The notes below the pieces were generated by a model. That model ran no database searches, had not been told where the DNA came from, and was given only the letters and a program-made list of their open reading frames with translations. The position numbers were made by a program, and so were the translations under genes. This document shows positions 1-13,100 of a DNA stretch of 64,000 nt, piece after piece; positions within the stretch are counted from its first letter, which is position 1, and the number at the start of each line of letters is the position of its first letter. The stretch is from NCBI GenBank assembly GCA_033239525.1, contig BSYO01000031.1, positions 868,001 through 932,000 of the forward strand, read 5' to 3'. Source of the stretch: Nepenthes gracilis. Its lineage: Eukaryota > Streptophyta > Magnoliopsida > Caryophyllales > Nepenthaceae.

Positions 1-1399
1 AAGTACTAATTTGAGAAGAAATATTGGACAAGAAAGCAACTATGATTTGAAGATTGGAGCCTTTACAAATGCATCTAAACGAGACCTTTGAAGGTCATTT
101 TTAAGCAACATGTAACAAAGAGTGGATAGGTTTATTTGATTTCTAGGCTAGATATGTGCCATCAACTAACATACATCTTGCCTTTTTATAATAGCAAATA
201 TCCAGCACAACAGATTAAAGAACAGAAGAATGACTTCATGATTGGAACCAAGGTTGGACGATGTTTAAAACTTTTTTTATAATGTAAAAACGGAATATCT
301 GCTGATTATGACGTCTGACATCCATAAACCCATTCAATGTGCAGATGCATCTCAATTTAGTCCCAAAGTAAAATTCAATTAAAGGGACACAAGATTCCCA
401 CATTGCATGGTTAGGAAAAGATAAAATGTAGCAGACTTAATCTTGCATTGCAATTTAATCCAATAACGAAAAAGAACATGTTGGTAACTAATTAACCAAT
501 CCCAAGCTGGTAGCCAACAAGTGTTCACTGATTTAGACAAGGATGTCCCATGGAAGAAAAACGATAAGGTTTGCAGGATAAATATTAAAGACTTGTTGAA
601 AAATTATGTCCCCTTCAGATCATCCTCTCTCTGTCTCCCATCCATTATTTCTCTATACGTCTAACTCTTCTTCCTCGTTCTTTCTCAAGCCTTTCTCCCA
701 CTTTCTCCATTTTCTTCACTTCTAATTTTCAAGATCCAACTGCAGAAATCACCAAAATTATTTCCTTTCATAACCAATACTTGAATAAGTTACACAGCTT
801 ATTTAACTGACTCTCTCTTTGTACTTGTCATTTTTCAAATTCGTATTTAATTAACCATACAATTTTATTCATTTAATTTGTTATATTTTATTTGTTGCAA
901 GTTGCGACTGGTGCTTGGGTAAAGGAGGTTGTGTTAGATAATTATAATAGCATAAAACTTTTGTTAAATCTATTCTAAATGAATCCATTATAGGTCATCA
1001 CCCTGAAGCAAAGTGTCATGCCTCCGTCGATACATGATGTGATGTACCATGTACGACGCATATGCGTGCAAGTTAAGAGACTAGTACAAGGGACTATGAT
1101 TAGATTAGCCACCCCAGCACGTAGGAGCTTTTTCAGGGAAAAGCATAGAGATAATGGGTACCATGACACGAAAAATCACAAATATCATTTTCCTACAAGT
1201 TGTTAGAGTTTAACTTTGGTATGCCAGAAAGGGAAAACATAAAAATGTAGACAAAATTCGGAAAGATAACATTATAAAGGTTGTTAAGTATGAGACAAAA
1301 TAATAAATATCCAATTGACCTCAGGAATAGGAATAGTTGATGTTATTAGTTCTTATTCCCCTCAAATAGGTTATCAATAAATAATAAAAGACAATTCTA
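1..1399. other. SBE2 intronic AT-rich DNA, no gene seen
   Basis: Part of the intron following SBE2 exon 14. I looked for the next SBE2 exon on the minus strand and did not find it. No repeat with clear ends was recognised. Confidence 0.4.
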
Positions 1400-3800
1400 G
1401 GAATATTTGGATATATTTTGAAGAAGGAGGATGATGAGAAGGAAATTTTAGTACAAGGAGATTTAAATGGACAGATAGGGAATGATAACAAAGGATATGG
1501 ACAAGTACATGGAGGTTTAAGTTTGGGAAAAAAGAATGGTTTGGAAAATTTGATTTTAGAAGTAAAGAGATGAGCACTTGATAACCCTTCAAGAGTGAAC
1601 CTAATACTATCCAAATAGATAGTTGTAAGGATTATAACATCAATAACAGGTAGAGTGCAACTACATAATTTACATCTTTGTCTTTAGGTATTAGATATAA
1701 TTATTAAAATATAGAAGAAAAAAAGAATGCAACTTGTAAGCATAAGAGAAGTGGATGGTAGAAGAGCTTGAATCGAAATATATATATATATATATGGCAA
1801 CATTTAGAGATAAGATGTTCAAAGAAAACATTTGTGTGGTGTATGACAGATGTAATTTTGCATGGAAAAGACCACTTGTATAAGGGTATAACAAAGGAAG
1901 TCTTAGGAGAATCTAAAGAGAAGAGATGCTGCCAAGGTTGACGGTAATGCGAGGACATCCAAAAGGCAATGAATATGGAGAAAGAGAGGGGCATAAGACA
2001 ACCGGACAAAAATCTACCATTAGATTCCTTCTAGGAATAGGCCAAAGCTTGTATTGTATTCAACAGTGTATATTGGCTGCCTGGAACATTGCTTTGTAAC
2101 CATTTTCAAATATTAGCCGATGTGTTTTGGAATCAGAACCCCAATACCACGATAGCATCACAATATATTTTTGCGTTGCCAATATAATGCGATATATTGA
2201 TCGATTCAAAATATTGGCTAATACAACTAATATATCAGCTAATATAAATGTCATATCAAATTTTCTGAAATTTTTTTTTCTTCCGATATATCAGGTATTG
2301 ATATATCTGTGACTAATATTTTCATCCATGTTTGTGAGACCTATATTTTCTCTCTCTCTCTGCATTGCAAGACTAATGAAAATTTCAAAAGTACAAAAGA
2401 AGCAAGACAACTAGCAAAGACAACAGTAAGTGAAACTAAGTTTAGAGGTCATGATGAGCTGTAAGCTAAGTTAAAACCAAATTGGAAGAAAAAGACATAC
2501 AAACTGGCTAGGTCTTGGACAAGGAAGGCCTTAGGTAGTACTACATGAATAAAGGGAAGATAGCCATATTTCAGTAGAAAAGATGACATAAAAGAAAGAT
2601 GGAAATAGAATAAAGAACCTAAATCTAGAAGTTAGTAACGAGAAAAAGGATAAATATTTCAAATATGTTGGAAAAATTAGAGTTCCAGAGTGGTCTATTA
2701 CCTAAAGGATGAAAAAAGGTAAATCACTAAAATCATATGGGATACTGATTGAGGTTTGTAAATAACTTATTTAAATTAATGAGTTGTACGATGAAAATGT
2801 GAAAAAGAATAATTGACCAAAGACCAAGAAAATAAAGAATAAGCCTGACACCTATTTGGTTTCACGCCAGAGCGCTAAACTATTAGAGCTATGCAGATAT
2901 TGAGAAGGTTAACGGAAAAATTTAAGAGAAAAAAAAAGAGATTTGTACGTGATTTTCATTAATTTATAAAGTTACTATGATAGGATAGGATACCCAGAGA
3001 AGCATTACGGTGGGTGTGAGAAACAAAAGGAGATTCTAGAGTCAAAAGAGCATTTCAAATAAGCTCATGGCAAGAGGGTATTAGTATCAGAGAGAAACCA
3101 TTGTTTAAGCGTAGTGGATTTTTTACCATAAGTGATTCAGATCATGAAAGTAAAATGACTTGTGGAACAAACATATATACTTTATGATTGGTGTTATAAC
3201 TATAGGAACAAACACCAAGGAATTTCCTTTATGATTGGAGTGCATCAAGGGTTTGAGTCATTATCTACTTGCCTTAGTTATGGATAAACTCAAGAGACTT
3301 ATTCAAGAAGAGGTACCTTAGAATATGCTATTAACAAATAATATTGTTTTAGTAGATAAAACTAGAACAAGAGCCACAGCATAACTAGTGCTATGGACAG
3401 AGGCTCTAAAATCTGTAGGGCTTAAGATAAGAAAGAACCAAAAGAAAATAGATTAAGTGCAATTTCCGTAACAGTAGACGAAATAGAACTAATGCGGGAT
3501 GGTTGAAAAGGAGAAATGCATTATGTGTGTTTTGTGGTTAGAAAGTATCATTGTAGTTGAAATGATAATTTTATAAAATAGCTAATAAACCTACTATACT
3601 TTATGGATCATAATTTTAAACAATTGAACATGTATAATAGTAAGTGCTACAAAGATAAAAATGTAAAATAGGTATGTGAGATTACTCTAAAAGACCAGAC
3701 AACAAACGATTACATTCATAGTCATTTAAAAGTTCCGCCTACAGCATAAAAGAGGAGAGAAGGATAATTAAGTTGATTCAGACATTGACAACTTAAACCA
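1400..3800 (+). mobile_element. Decayed LINE, probably RTE clade (endonuclease and reverse transcriptase remnants)
   Basis: Read forward across several frames, the translation shows the order of a plant RTE-type LINE: endonuclease GDLNGQIGNDNKGYGQVHGG (about 1450-1520); a palm-domain start FGFTPERS (about 2860), where the family has GFMPGRST; MDKLKRLIQEEVP (about 3280); NNIVLVDKTRTRA (about 3335), where the family has DDIVLVDETR; and ALKSVGLKIRKN (about 3400). Stops and frameshifts are frequent and the catalytic Asp pair reads NN, so it is dead. It is antisense to SBE2 within an intron. A GATATATC-rich repeat interrupts it near 2100-2330. Both ends are approximate. Confidence 0.75.
2095..2330 (+). 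repeat. GATATATC-rich dispersed repeat, copy 1
   Basis: An AT-rich stretch of recurring ATATTGGC/GATATATCAG words ending ATTTTCATCCATG. The same vocabulary and end occur in four other places in this window. It looks like a short non-coding mobile element; the class is unknown. Confidence 0.5.
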
Positions 3801-4069
3801 AATGAATCACCAATGGTAATCTGGGAGTGAGTTAGGTTGATAGCAAGAAAAGGAGGGCATGCTACTCATTCAAGCAGATGTAAATTTTTTGAGCTTAAAT
3901 CAGTGGTTTCAACAAATAGAAATGAATATGTGGACCCAACAAATTCAATCAGGACAAATGTACCACAATTAATTTATCCGAATTTTAGTTTATATTCCAA
4001 TAAATATAATATATAAATTCAGAAAATATATATGCTCAGCATATCTGTCAGATGAGATAAACAACATAC

Positions 4070-4198
4070 ATCTTCACCAATAGTCACAGCCTCAGGGTAC
4101 AATCCGTGGATCATATCATTCACCAGCATAAGGTAAACCACAGCATCTACATCGGTTGCGCAACCAAAATACTCATTGTAGTTTCCAGTGAATGCTAC
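4070..4198 (-). CDS. SBE2: SBE2 coding exon 14 (GH13 region III, general acid)
   Basis: A 129-nt in-phase exon encoding [20 protein letters not shown] and ending [13 protein letters not shown]. The Glu of TIGED is the acid/base catalyst. The donor is GTATGT. The next exon, expected to open with V-S-G-M-P, was not found in the remaining 4 kb, so it lies beyond the window. Confidence 0.95.
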
Positions 4199-7100
4199 CT
4201 GACAAGAGCAGCCATAATGCCATCAGCCACATTGTAGCAAAATATCAAACGCAACATGCCATGCTGCAAAAACACTAAATGCAATAATGCTGTAAATATG
4301 CAGTACACTATTAGCACTCCCAGCGTAGGTTAACATTACTACATGAATCACTATATTCAGTCAATAACATGTTAAGCGAGCAAAATTTTAGACGTCAAGC
4401 ATGTCCAACAGTTTTATGCCTATTTACCATTCTGCATAAAATGATTAATTTTTCTTTATTTCTAATCCCCCCCTTTTTATGCCTATTCACCATTAAGCAT
4501 ACAGTTATTTACACTTCATTGATTTCCCTAATCTCAATTTTCCCCCTTTTTCTGTTTAGCAGGGTGGGAGTCTGAGTACTTTATAAGCATAAAATACAGA
4601 GACTTTAATATGTAGAATATCATGTTGATCACAAATGGTCCAACAAGTAATTATCAGTGTCTTTTTTCAGAATGTTGGTGCCATATATATCTCTTTTCAG
4701 ATTGCTTTCAGTTTCTTGGCCATCCAGCTTATATATATACTGTACATAGATAAAACTGTCAATTGTTAACTCCTTTATTGACTTCAAAATATGATTTATG
4801 AAATTCCTTCAAGTATAAGCCAATACATATGAAGAATACCGTGTAAGTTAGAATTATGTTGATACTCTAGTATTAAAATATAAGACAGGCTGAGAATTTC
4901 AAAACATAGTTTGTCAATTATGAGCCAAAAGGCACGATTTAGTAAGTCAATCCAGTGTAATTCTAATAGCATCCATGAAAGTTCGAAAAGGCATTTGAAT
5001 GGTTTAAACCTGAAAAATTGGGCGAGAATGCAAGATACAGGCCACAAGGCCACAGGAACAACTCTTTTAACATAAGCAATGCACATTATAGATTACAGGG
5101 TCACAAGCACAACAGCTTTAACGCTCTATGATAAGCCCACAAAAATTGTAAAACCTGATTCCAGAAAAGGAAGTGAAGTACTGCACTGTACCTGCAACCC
5201 ATGGTGGGTGTACATCATTGAAGTCACACCGTCAAAACGAAAACCATCAAACTTGTATTCTTCCAGCCACCATCTCGCATTTGAGAGGAGAAACCTCAGC
5301 ACCTAGAACAAGAAGTAAAATTAAACTTTGCAGCAGTAATCTTAAAGCAAAACGGAATGCTGAAAAAAAGAGGATACAGCATGCAAGAAGTCACATACTT
5401 CCCAATTTCCATAATTGAAAAGACGTGAATCCCACATCCAATGATAACCCCGTGATCCAGAGTGAAAGTAGTGGCTATCAGTTCCATCAAACATGTTCAG
5501 CCCATCCAAGACATTATTTGACGCATGACTGAGTTTTTACAAATATTAGCAGACAGATGAATAAAGGCAATAAAGAAATTGCAGTTCAAAGCAATGCTCA
5601 AGATAAGAAAATTAACTGCAGATCACATGCTTCAGGACAAAATTAGTACCCAAAATATAAGAGTGAGGGTAAGCCATAGTGCAAGACTCGGAGGTCATGG
5701 GTTCAAACTACAGAAATAACCACTCTAATATATATATATATATATATAAACCTTGACAGAGCTAGCCAATGCAGGAAACCTTACGCACTATCCTAACAAT
5801 ATGAATCTGAGGGGCAAAAAACACTAACAGTCAGACTATCAAGTAAATATGTTGCACCTCCACCTCAAGGATCTGTTTCAACATTTCCAAAACTCCAGAA
5901 CAACTGTGCTGACAAGATATCTTACACAAGGCAGATACCAAGGAGCATAGCAAAATATTTACAAAACTCCACCTCAAGGATCTGTTTCAACATTTACAAA
6001 ACTCCAGAACAACTGTGCTGACAAGATATCTTGCACAAGGCTGATACCAAGGAGCATTGCAAAATATTTGGTACAGCGAACTTAAAGATTTAGTATCCCT
6101 TATTAAGAAACAATTTCAGCTGGATATGACAGTTCATTTCAGGTTGACAGAAGGGCATTCTTTTTCCGCCCGCTTCTTTTTTGGGTAGTAGAGGTAAATT
6201 GAAAGTTTCTCACAAACTTTAAGCAAACAATGTCAACTATATGATGCAAAGGCCCCCAATCAGAATTAGCAGTGTATAAAAAAAGAACCACAACAATTTG
6301 ACGAGACCAGCAAAGAGGCTGCAGCACAATAGCTGTGCCAGTATTAAATAGGTACTCCCAACTCCACTTTACAACAGCATGATTGGGTTCCTAAGCACAC
6401 AGTGGATATAGACAGTAAGTGCTGCCTAATCCACCAATCTGACAAGAAAACCATCATCGATCTCCCCAAAATATGCCATGAAAGAAAAGGATGATTGCAA
6501 GGATATAGACAAGGAAAATGCACATGAAATTCATAATTCTAAATGCCAAAAAGAAAATGAATATTGAAAATAAGGAAGTACAATTCATTGAGGAGAAATC
6601 TAAGATTTTTTACCTATGCACAATATCCATTAAGACAAGCAGACCTAGCTCATGGGCTCTATCTATCAAGGACTTGAGATCTTCTGGAGTACCAAAACGG
6701 CTACTTGGTGCAAAAAAATTTGTGACATGGTACCTGTGGCAAAAAAATGAACCATTCAGCTTTTAAATTAAAACTTAAAAACACTATTGAGACAGCACGG
6801 AACGGAAGCATTCATACATCTCCTGAGGGAAGCTAAAGAAATTGAAAGTCTCAGCATGCAACAATTACATATAGGGTGCTGAAAAATCGAAGAATTGTCT
6901 ATTGCAAGAAGTACCCGAAGCTAGCATAATAAGAGTGCTCCTGAATAGCCATCATTTGAACAGCATTATAACCAAGTCTTTTAATGCGGGGAAGCACATC
7001 ATCTCTGAAGTTGGCATATGTGTTAACAATAGGCTCCTGCAAATCAAGGTTCCTAAAGGTAAAGTAAAAACTAAACATAATCTGATTTGGAAAACCGCAT

Positions 7101-10100
7101 TAAAAAAGCAGAGACGCTGTGTAAGACACACTGGACCATAAGGAGAGACAGACAAAAATAAAGGTACACCCAGCTTATAATAATTTGGAATTCTTAATAA
7201 ACAGCTGGTATCTAGAGGGAGGAAAATAGCAATTAATGAACAGAATTATAAGATAAAATATGTGTAAGCAAGTTCTGCAATGGACTACACTAAACTACTA
7301 GTAAAAATATGAAGGAGATGATTTCACCGATGTTTTATGCCAACAAGAATGAATTTTTTCACAACGTTTTTCTAGTAAAAATATTAGTATTAGTATTGGT
7401 ATCGATATTGGTACGTTTATACCAGTATTGGACATATTGGTTATTATATATTAATATCAGATATATCGAATGAAAAATATCTAAAAAATTTAAACTAATA
7501 GGATTATATCAGTCGATGTGTCGGACAAATATCAGCTAGTTGTGTCGGCCAATATAAAAATATATTGTGATATTGTTGCGGTACCAATATTCTATGAATG
7601 CCAAGGAGTCTTCAAAACACAGCAGTGTAAAAAGGAGTGTCAATAAATGATGGTGAATAGAAAACACAATTTACACTGGAATGTACAATGCTAGCTTCAA
7701 GGTGACAAAAATATTAATGTCACTAAAGAAAAGAACATCTAGATTGAGGAAAGAGAAGAAATGCGCACCGTACTACTCATGCCAATATGTGACTCATAAA
7801 TCCTGAGAGACTTCGGTCTCTTTGGCTGAGGATGTTTGAATACATATTTATCCTATAAAGAATTGCACGACAATAATGACAACAGATAACAACACAACAG
7901 TAACAGATTATTCTTATCTTGTTTGGACTTGTAGTATGTCATACCTCATCTGGGGGATCATAGTATATTCCATTATAAGGAATTTCTCCTGGTGGCTGTA
8001 CAGAATATTTTATCCAAGCAGGTATGGAGTCTTTAATGCCAGATGGAGTCTCCATGCGGATCTGACATTTTACAGTGGGTATTACCCAAAAGAACAAAAA
8101 TGTAGTGTAATGCATAATGATAGGTGGAGGGTGGAGTTTCTAACTAGCAACTATGCACTTCTGGGATCAATTTTTTTTTTCATATTCTGATCAATCGAAA
8201 GTGAACAAATAAAGAATACCACAGAAGTTTGATAGTCATAGAACTGGTAGATATACAGGACTCATTGTCAACAACAATGACAAAAGTCCTCAAGTCTGAA
8301 CAAAGTTTAAAATAGGAGTTTCACCTTCACTCGGGAACCATGGGGTATCGGTGGTGAACCGTCAGCATTGTTTGGCAAAAAGATCTTCCAAACACCAAAC
8401 TCATTCTGTTTACATATATCAAATGGATTATATATTGCAACTACACCATGAATAAGTATTAAAAGATGAACAAGTTTAAAGAGAATAAAAAATTTATCAA
8501 ATGCAGCAACACCCAGCAGATGTTAACAAGGGTGAAGAATTTAACACCAAATAACATGAAGTTCTTTGCATATTATACATTACAAGAGCTTGTACAATAA
8601 GGGAATGGATAGACAACGGAGAAAGCATAAAAACAAATAATTTACTATTATAACATCAAGGTGTTAACACGGGTGGCATGGCCCAACACTTCAGTCTGTA
8701 CCAGGATGCGCATTAGCCGGCCTACGACATGAATCGTGCCTTGCTTGGCACGGCCTTATTAAATATATTTGAAGGGTCATGTGACCATTGTAGCCACAGG
8801 AGGCGGGGCAATGGTCTGATGACCATTGTCTCCCCTTTTTTCAAAAGAAATATAATTAAATAAAATAATTATAAATCCCCTTCCCCTCTTCTTCTACCAA
8901 CATATCTAATCTCTAGTCCCTCTCTACTCTCTATTCTCTCACTCTTATATAACAAGTGATAGTATGATACTTATATAATTATATTATTTTTATTAAATTT
9001 TATATGTAATTTATAAATTATTATCATTTTATAACTCAAATATTAATTAGACGACATAATTTTCCTAATTTTGGTAGTAAAATGATATGAAAAAATTATT
9101 ATGATACTCTCATATTGACTATACCACATATACTCAAACTAAATTAACATTTTCAGGCGATGCAAGACTAAGAATTTTTTAGTATGATCAAATGCTAAAT
9201 AGGAAAGGACAGGTAGAATACACAATTCACTCAGAGAGCCATTTTCTCATGACAAAAGACAATAAGTTTAAAAGGTATGTGCACAAGTGCTCACATACCA
9301 GGTATGTAAAAATATCCTAACATACTATTAAAGTTGAAGATATTTGTCATTTTTACAATTTGAATAAGAATTAATTCCAGAATTAATATAAATAAAATTT
9401 AATATTTCTTCAATTAGTGATATATGGTCATAATGTAATAACTTACCTTATATTATTTTATCGCACATTAGATTTCTGAAAATTAAGAATTACAAAAAAA
9501 AAAATTATTGATTTGAAATATTCTAAGCACTCGCACACTACTTCTGTAATTTCTAAAGCAATTAATGCTATTATAAATTGATATGTCTCTAGATTCGAAT
9601 TGTCGAACGAATTAAGAAGCCACCTTACTCGCATGACTGACCGGAAACGGGTTCGGTCTTCGTTACTTTGAATTTGGATCCTATACACTACAACAAACGA
9701 ATAAGAGGTAAGAAAAATACGGCTCGTTCTCAGGTATATCCGCTAACGCTCAAATTAGAAATCTTTCTATACAGGAGAAAAAGATATGAGGAAATAAATG
9801 CATGGATGCAAGTGTATGAGGATTGAGTATTTGGAGGACTATACTCTGTAGAATGCGCCTGGAAGGATGAGCGGCTTTTGAGGAGTTGCACCCCTAAGAG
9901 ATAGGGTGGTTTTGGAATAGTGCACTCATATAGAAGAGTGGCACTGAAAGGATTTAGACTTATTTGCTTGTCTGAGCATTTGTTTGGATGTCTGTCAGAA
10001 TCCTCCCTTTTCCAATGGGGGAGAGGGAGTATTTATAGTGTCGGGTGCCGGTTTGGTAGTCCCTGAGCGTTATGCCTCTACAGGTATGAGGGGTGTTAAT

Positions 10101-13100
10101 TATGTAATCGCCGCCTGCATTTATCGGCCGGATTGTTACGGTTTCCGACTGTTGATATGGTGCGGTAACCGCCTATAACAGTCCATTGATTATCTATTAA
10201 TTGATTATCAGAATCCTCCCTTCTCCCATGGGGGAGAGGAAGTATTTATAGTGTCGAGTGCCGATTTGGCAGTCCCTGCGCATTACGCCTCTATAGTTAT
10301 GAGGAATGTAGTTGCGTAATCGCTGCTTGCATTTATCGGCTGAACTGTTACGGTTTTTGACCGTTGATATGGTGTGATAAATGCCTGTAACAGTCTATTA
10401 ATTATCTATTAATACCCATTTATTACCGGACGGGTCGGGTCACACCTCTTGGGTTAACCGCGGCACCTTTTGGATCTTGGACTCAGAGGGTTTTCTGGTG
10501 GGAGCTATCACTTGGGCTTTCTTCCGTCTGCTTATTGGGTTCGGGTTGGCCTATGGACTGCCATACTTATCATAAATAAATATAAAATGTTTAATAAGAT
10601 TTTTTCTATTACTTTTGATAATACTTCAAATAATAATTATGCTATTTCTCTATTTGAATCATAATTTTCTAAATTTTGAAGGGTGAATTATTCTATACAA
10701 AATATACATATCATATTATTAATTATTATGTCAAAGATATTTCGTAGTTTATTTATCCTTATGTGAAGAAAATAAAGAACATATATTTTATTTATTAGAA
10801 CATTTATTTTTTAAGAGTAGTAATTCAAGGCGACATACCAATAAAACAGACTCAATTACAAGAAGATAAAGATCGACTGCTCAATAAGATAGAACTCGAC
10901 TTACTAAATGTTGGAAACCGCGTATCCTTTCTATTTTGTTTTAACCATCTTTAACAACAAAAATATCCCAAAGCTGGAACCGATTATGGATATCAATTGG
11001 AAAATGATTGAAATGATTAAATACTTTTAGAAGCATTCTATTTTGATACTAATGAATACTTGATGTGCCCATTACACTATTCAAAATCTATTGTTGAGTC
11101 GATTGTTGTCATTTACTCACAAATTTTCACTTTATCAAAATGACTATAATTTTTACCATATAATACCAACGATGGAGGTTGATGTATTCTGGATCCGGGT
11201 TGCTAACGGATTAGGGTGCCGCTTGGTCTTCGAGTTGAATTGAACTAGGTCTGATCACTGTACTCTACGGCCTAAATCCTACACAACACAACTCAAAAAC
11301 AAGAGATCAAAGGATTGACAAACTCGCTCCACGGTTTATACTCCAACGCCTAAATCAATAATCTTCCTCAAAAGATGGAAAGATGTAGAGATGAGGGGTA
11401 TACATAATGATGCAAGAATGTAGGTTTTTTGCATCTGACTCTGAGGTTGCGCTTGGTGTGCAGTGGCTTTGACGTGATGAAGCGCTCGCAGGGAGCGGCG
11501 TCAATATCAAGAGAGCAAGAATTGTGGGGGGATTCTTGGGAGGCTCTTTGGACTGAGAGCGATCTCTTGAGAGCTCTTGAATGTGGGTGTTTGCGGGCGT
11601 GTCTGAGTGGGAATGTAAGCAAGTCTCTTGGAGCTTGTCTCCAGGGCTTTTTTTATAGCTGTACAGTTTTGACAGCCTGGCACAGGGATCATAGGAATAT
11701 TAGGGCAACCATGATCAATCAAGAGGATCCCTTCATTTTTTGAGGAGATGCTAGACGCTGCAGGTATTAGGGTTGCCATTATAAGAAATCCGTTATATTG
11801 GGAGTTGCCATTAGGAGTGATCCATTGACTTGGAGTTGTCATTCCTAGAGATATCGCAATTAGGGGCAATATTTTGGGTGCCAGGCTGGCTAAAGCAAGT
11901 AATCTCCAGCGCACGAAAAGAACACTGTGGGCCGCTCGGATTGGGCCGAGGCCGACTTGGGTCGACCGGCCGGCTGGGGCACTGTTTTGGGTCAACGGAA
12001 ACGTTGACCAGCCCCTGGGTCTATGAGCCATATGCCTTATGGGTCCGCTGCTGCGTTCGTGGGCTTTCATGCTGGGCCAGCCCATTCCTATCGTCCCCAT
12101 CATTAGCCCCTCCTGCTGGGGGGTTTGAATTTTCAACCCTTGGTATGTTCATGGATGGGACGTGACATACCTTGTCATTTTTTCCCTTTTGCTCCTTCCC
12201 TAGGCCATCCTTAGATTCCCTGCCTAACTGTTTCAAGCATAATTTTCTGCACTCATGATTTTTTGCAGATTTACTAGGATGGGGAATCTCTGGCATTTAG
12301 TGGTCTGTTGATTCTTTTGCATGCTATAAATTGGGAGCTCGTGCCTCTTGCATCACATCCTGCCTTCATTAGTGAAATGGTGTGGGAACTAAAAGTCGTC
12401 ATGAGGATTGAGTTACCGGCCACCGGGATCGGCGGGAGCTCGTCTCCAATGTTCGAAAGCGTCATCCTAGGACGCACTAAAAGTCTACTTTGGTCACCCC
12501 TTTCATGTTTATTCCAGAGCCATGCCTACTTGTTGTTTCGAGTGGGGTGAGACTTCCTTTCGCTCTGCCTTCGCCTTAGGCGGTGGCTTGCTTTCAAAAC
12601 GGGTTGTTGCTCAAGCTCCTCAGGAATTGCTATCTCCGCGAGCTACACCCTACTGCCGGTAGGGTTGGCGGCCTCTCTTCGTGATAAGCCTCTATTCTGA
12701 CTCCTCACGAACTGTTACTCTTGTGGGTCATACTTTGCTCTCCGTCGAAAGCATGCCAGTCTCTTGCTCGGATTCCTCTAGTTGCTCACTTATTCGGGAG
12801 TTTGTTGCGGTCTAATCACCATTTTCATGTACTCTTTCTTGCTATCTTCCCCTTTGTTGTAAGTCCGCCTTTACGGGCTTTGTATTTGAGTAAAGGGAGA
12901 TTAATGAATGGAACTAGTAATTACTTTTGCTCATATCATTTCCGTCTTCGGTTTCCTGGATGCCATTTTTTCTCTCTCTCTGTTTTTTTTTTTTTTTGTT
13001 GACGCTAGATTGGGTTGCATATTCATCAGTCTGGCTAGAGGTCAGACTAGGTTAAGGGCATGTCAGTCCGGTCTGCAGAATGCTGCTAGTTAGTCCTAAA

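Noticed and set aside
11507..12136. 209-codon minus-strand open frame
   Set aside because: It spans the LTR of the Tat-like element and runs past its end; the partner LTR does not keep it open.
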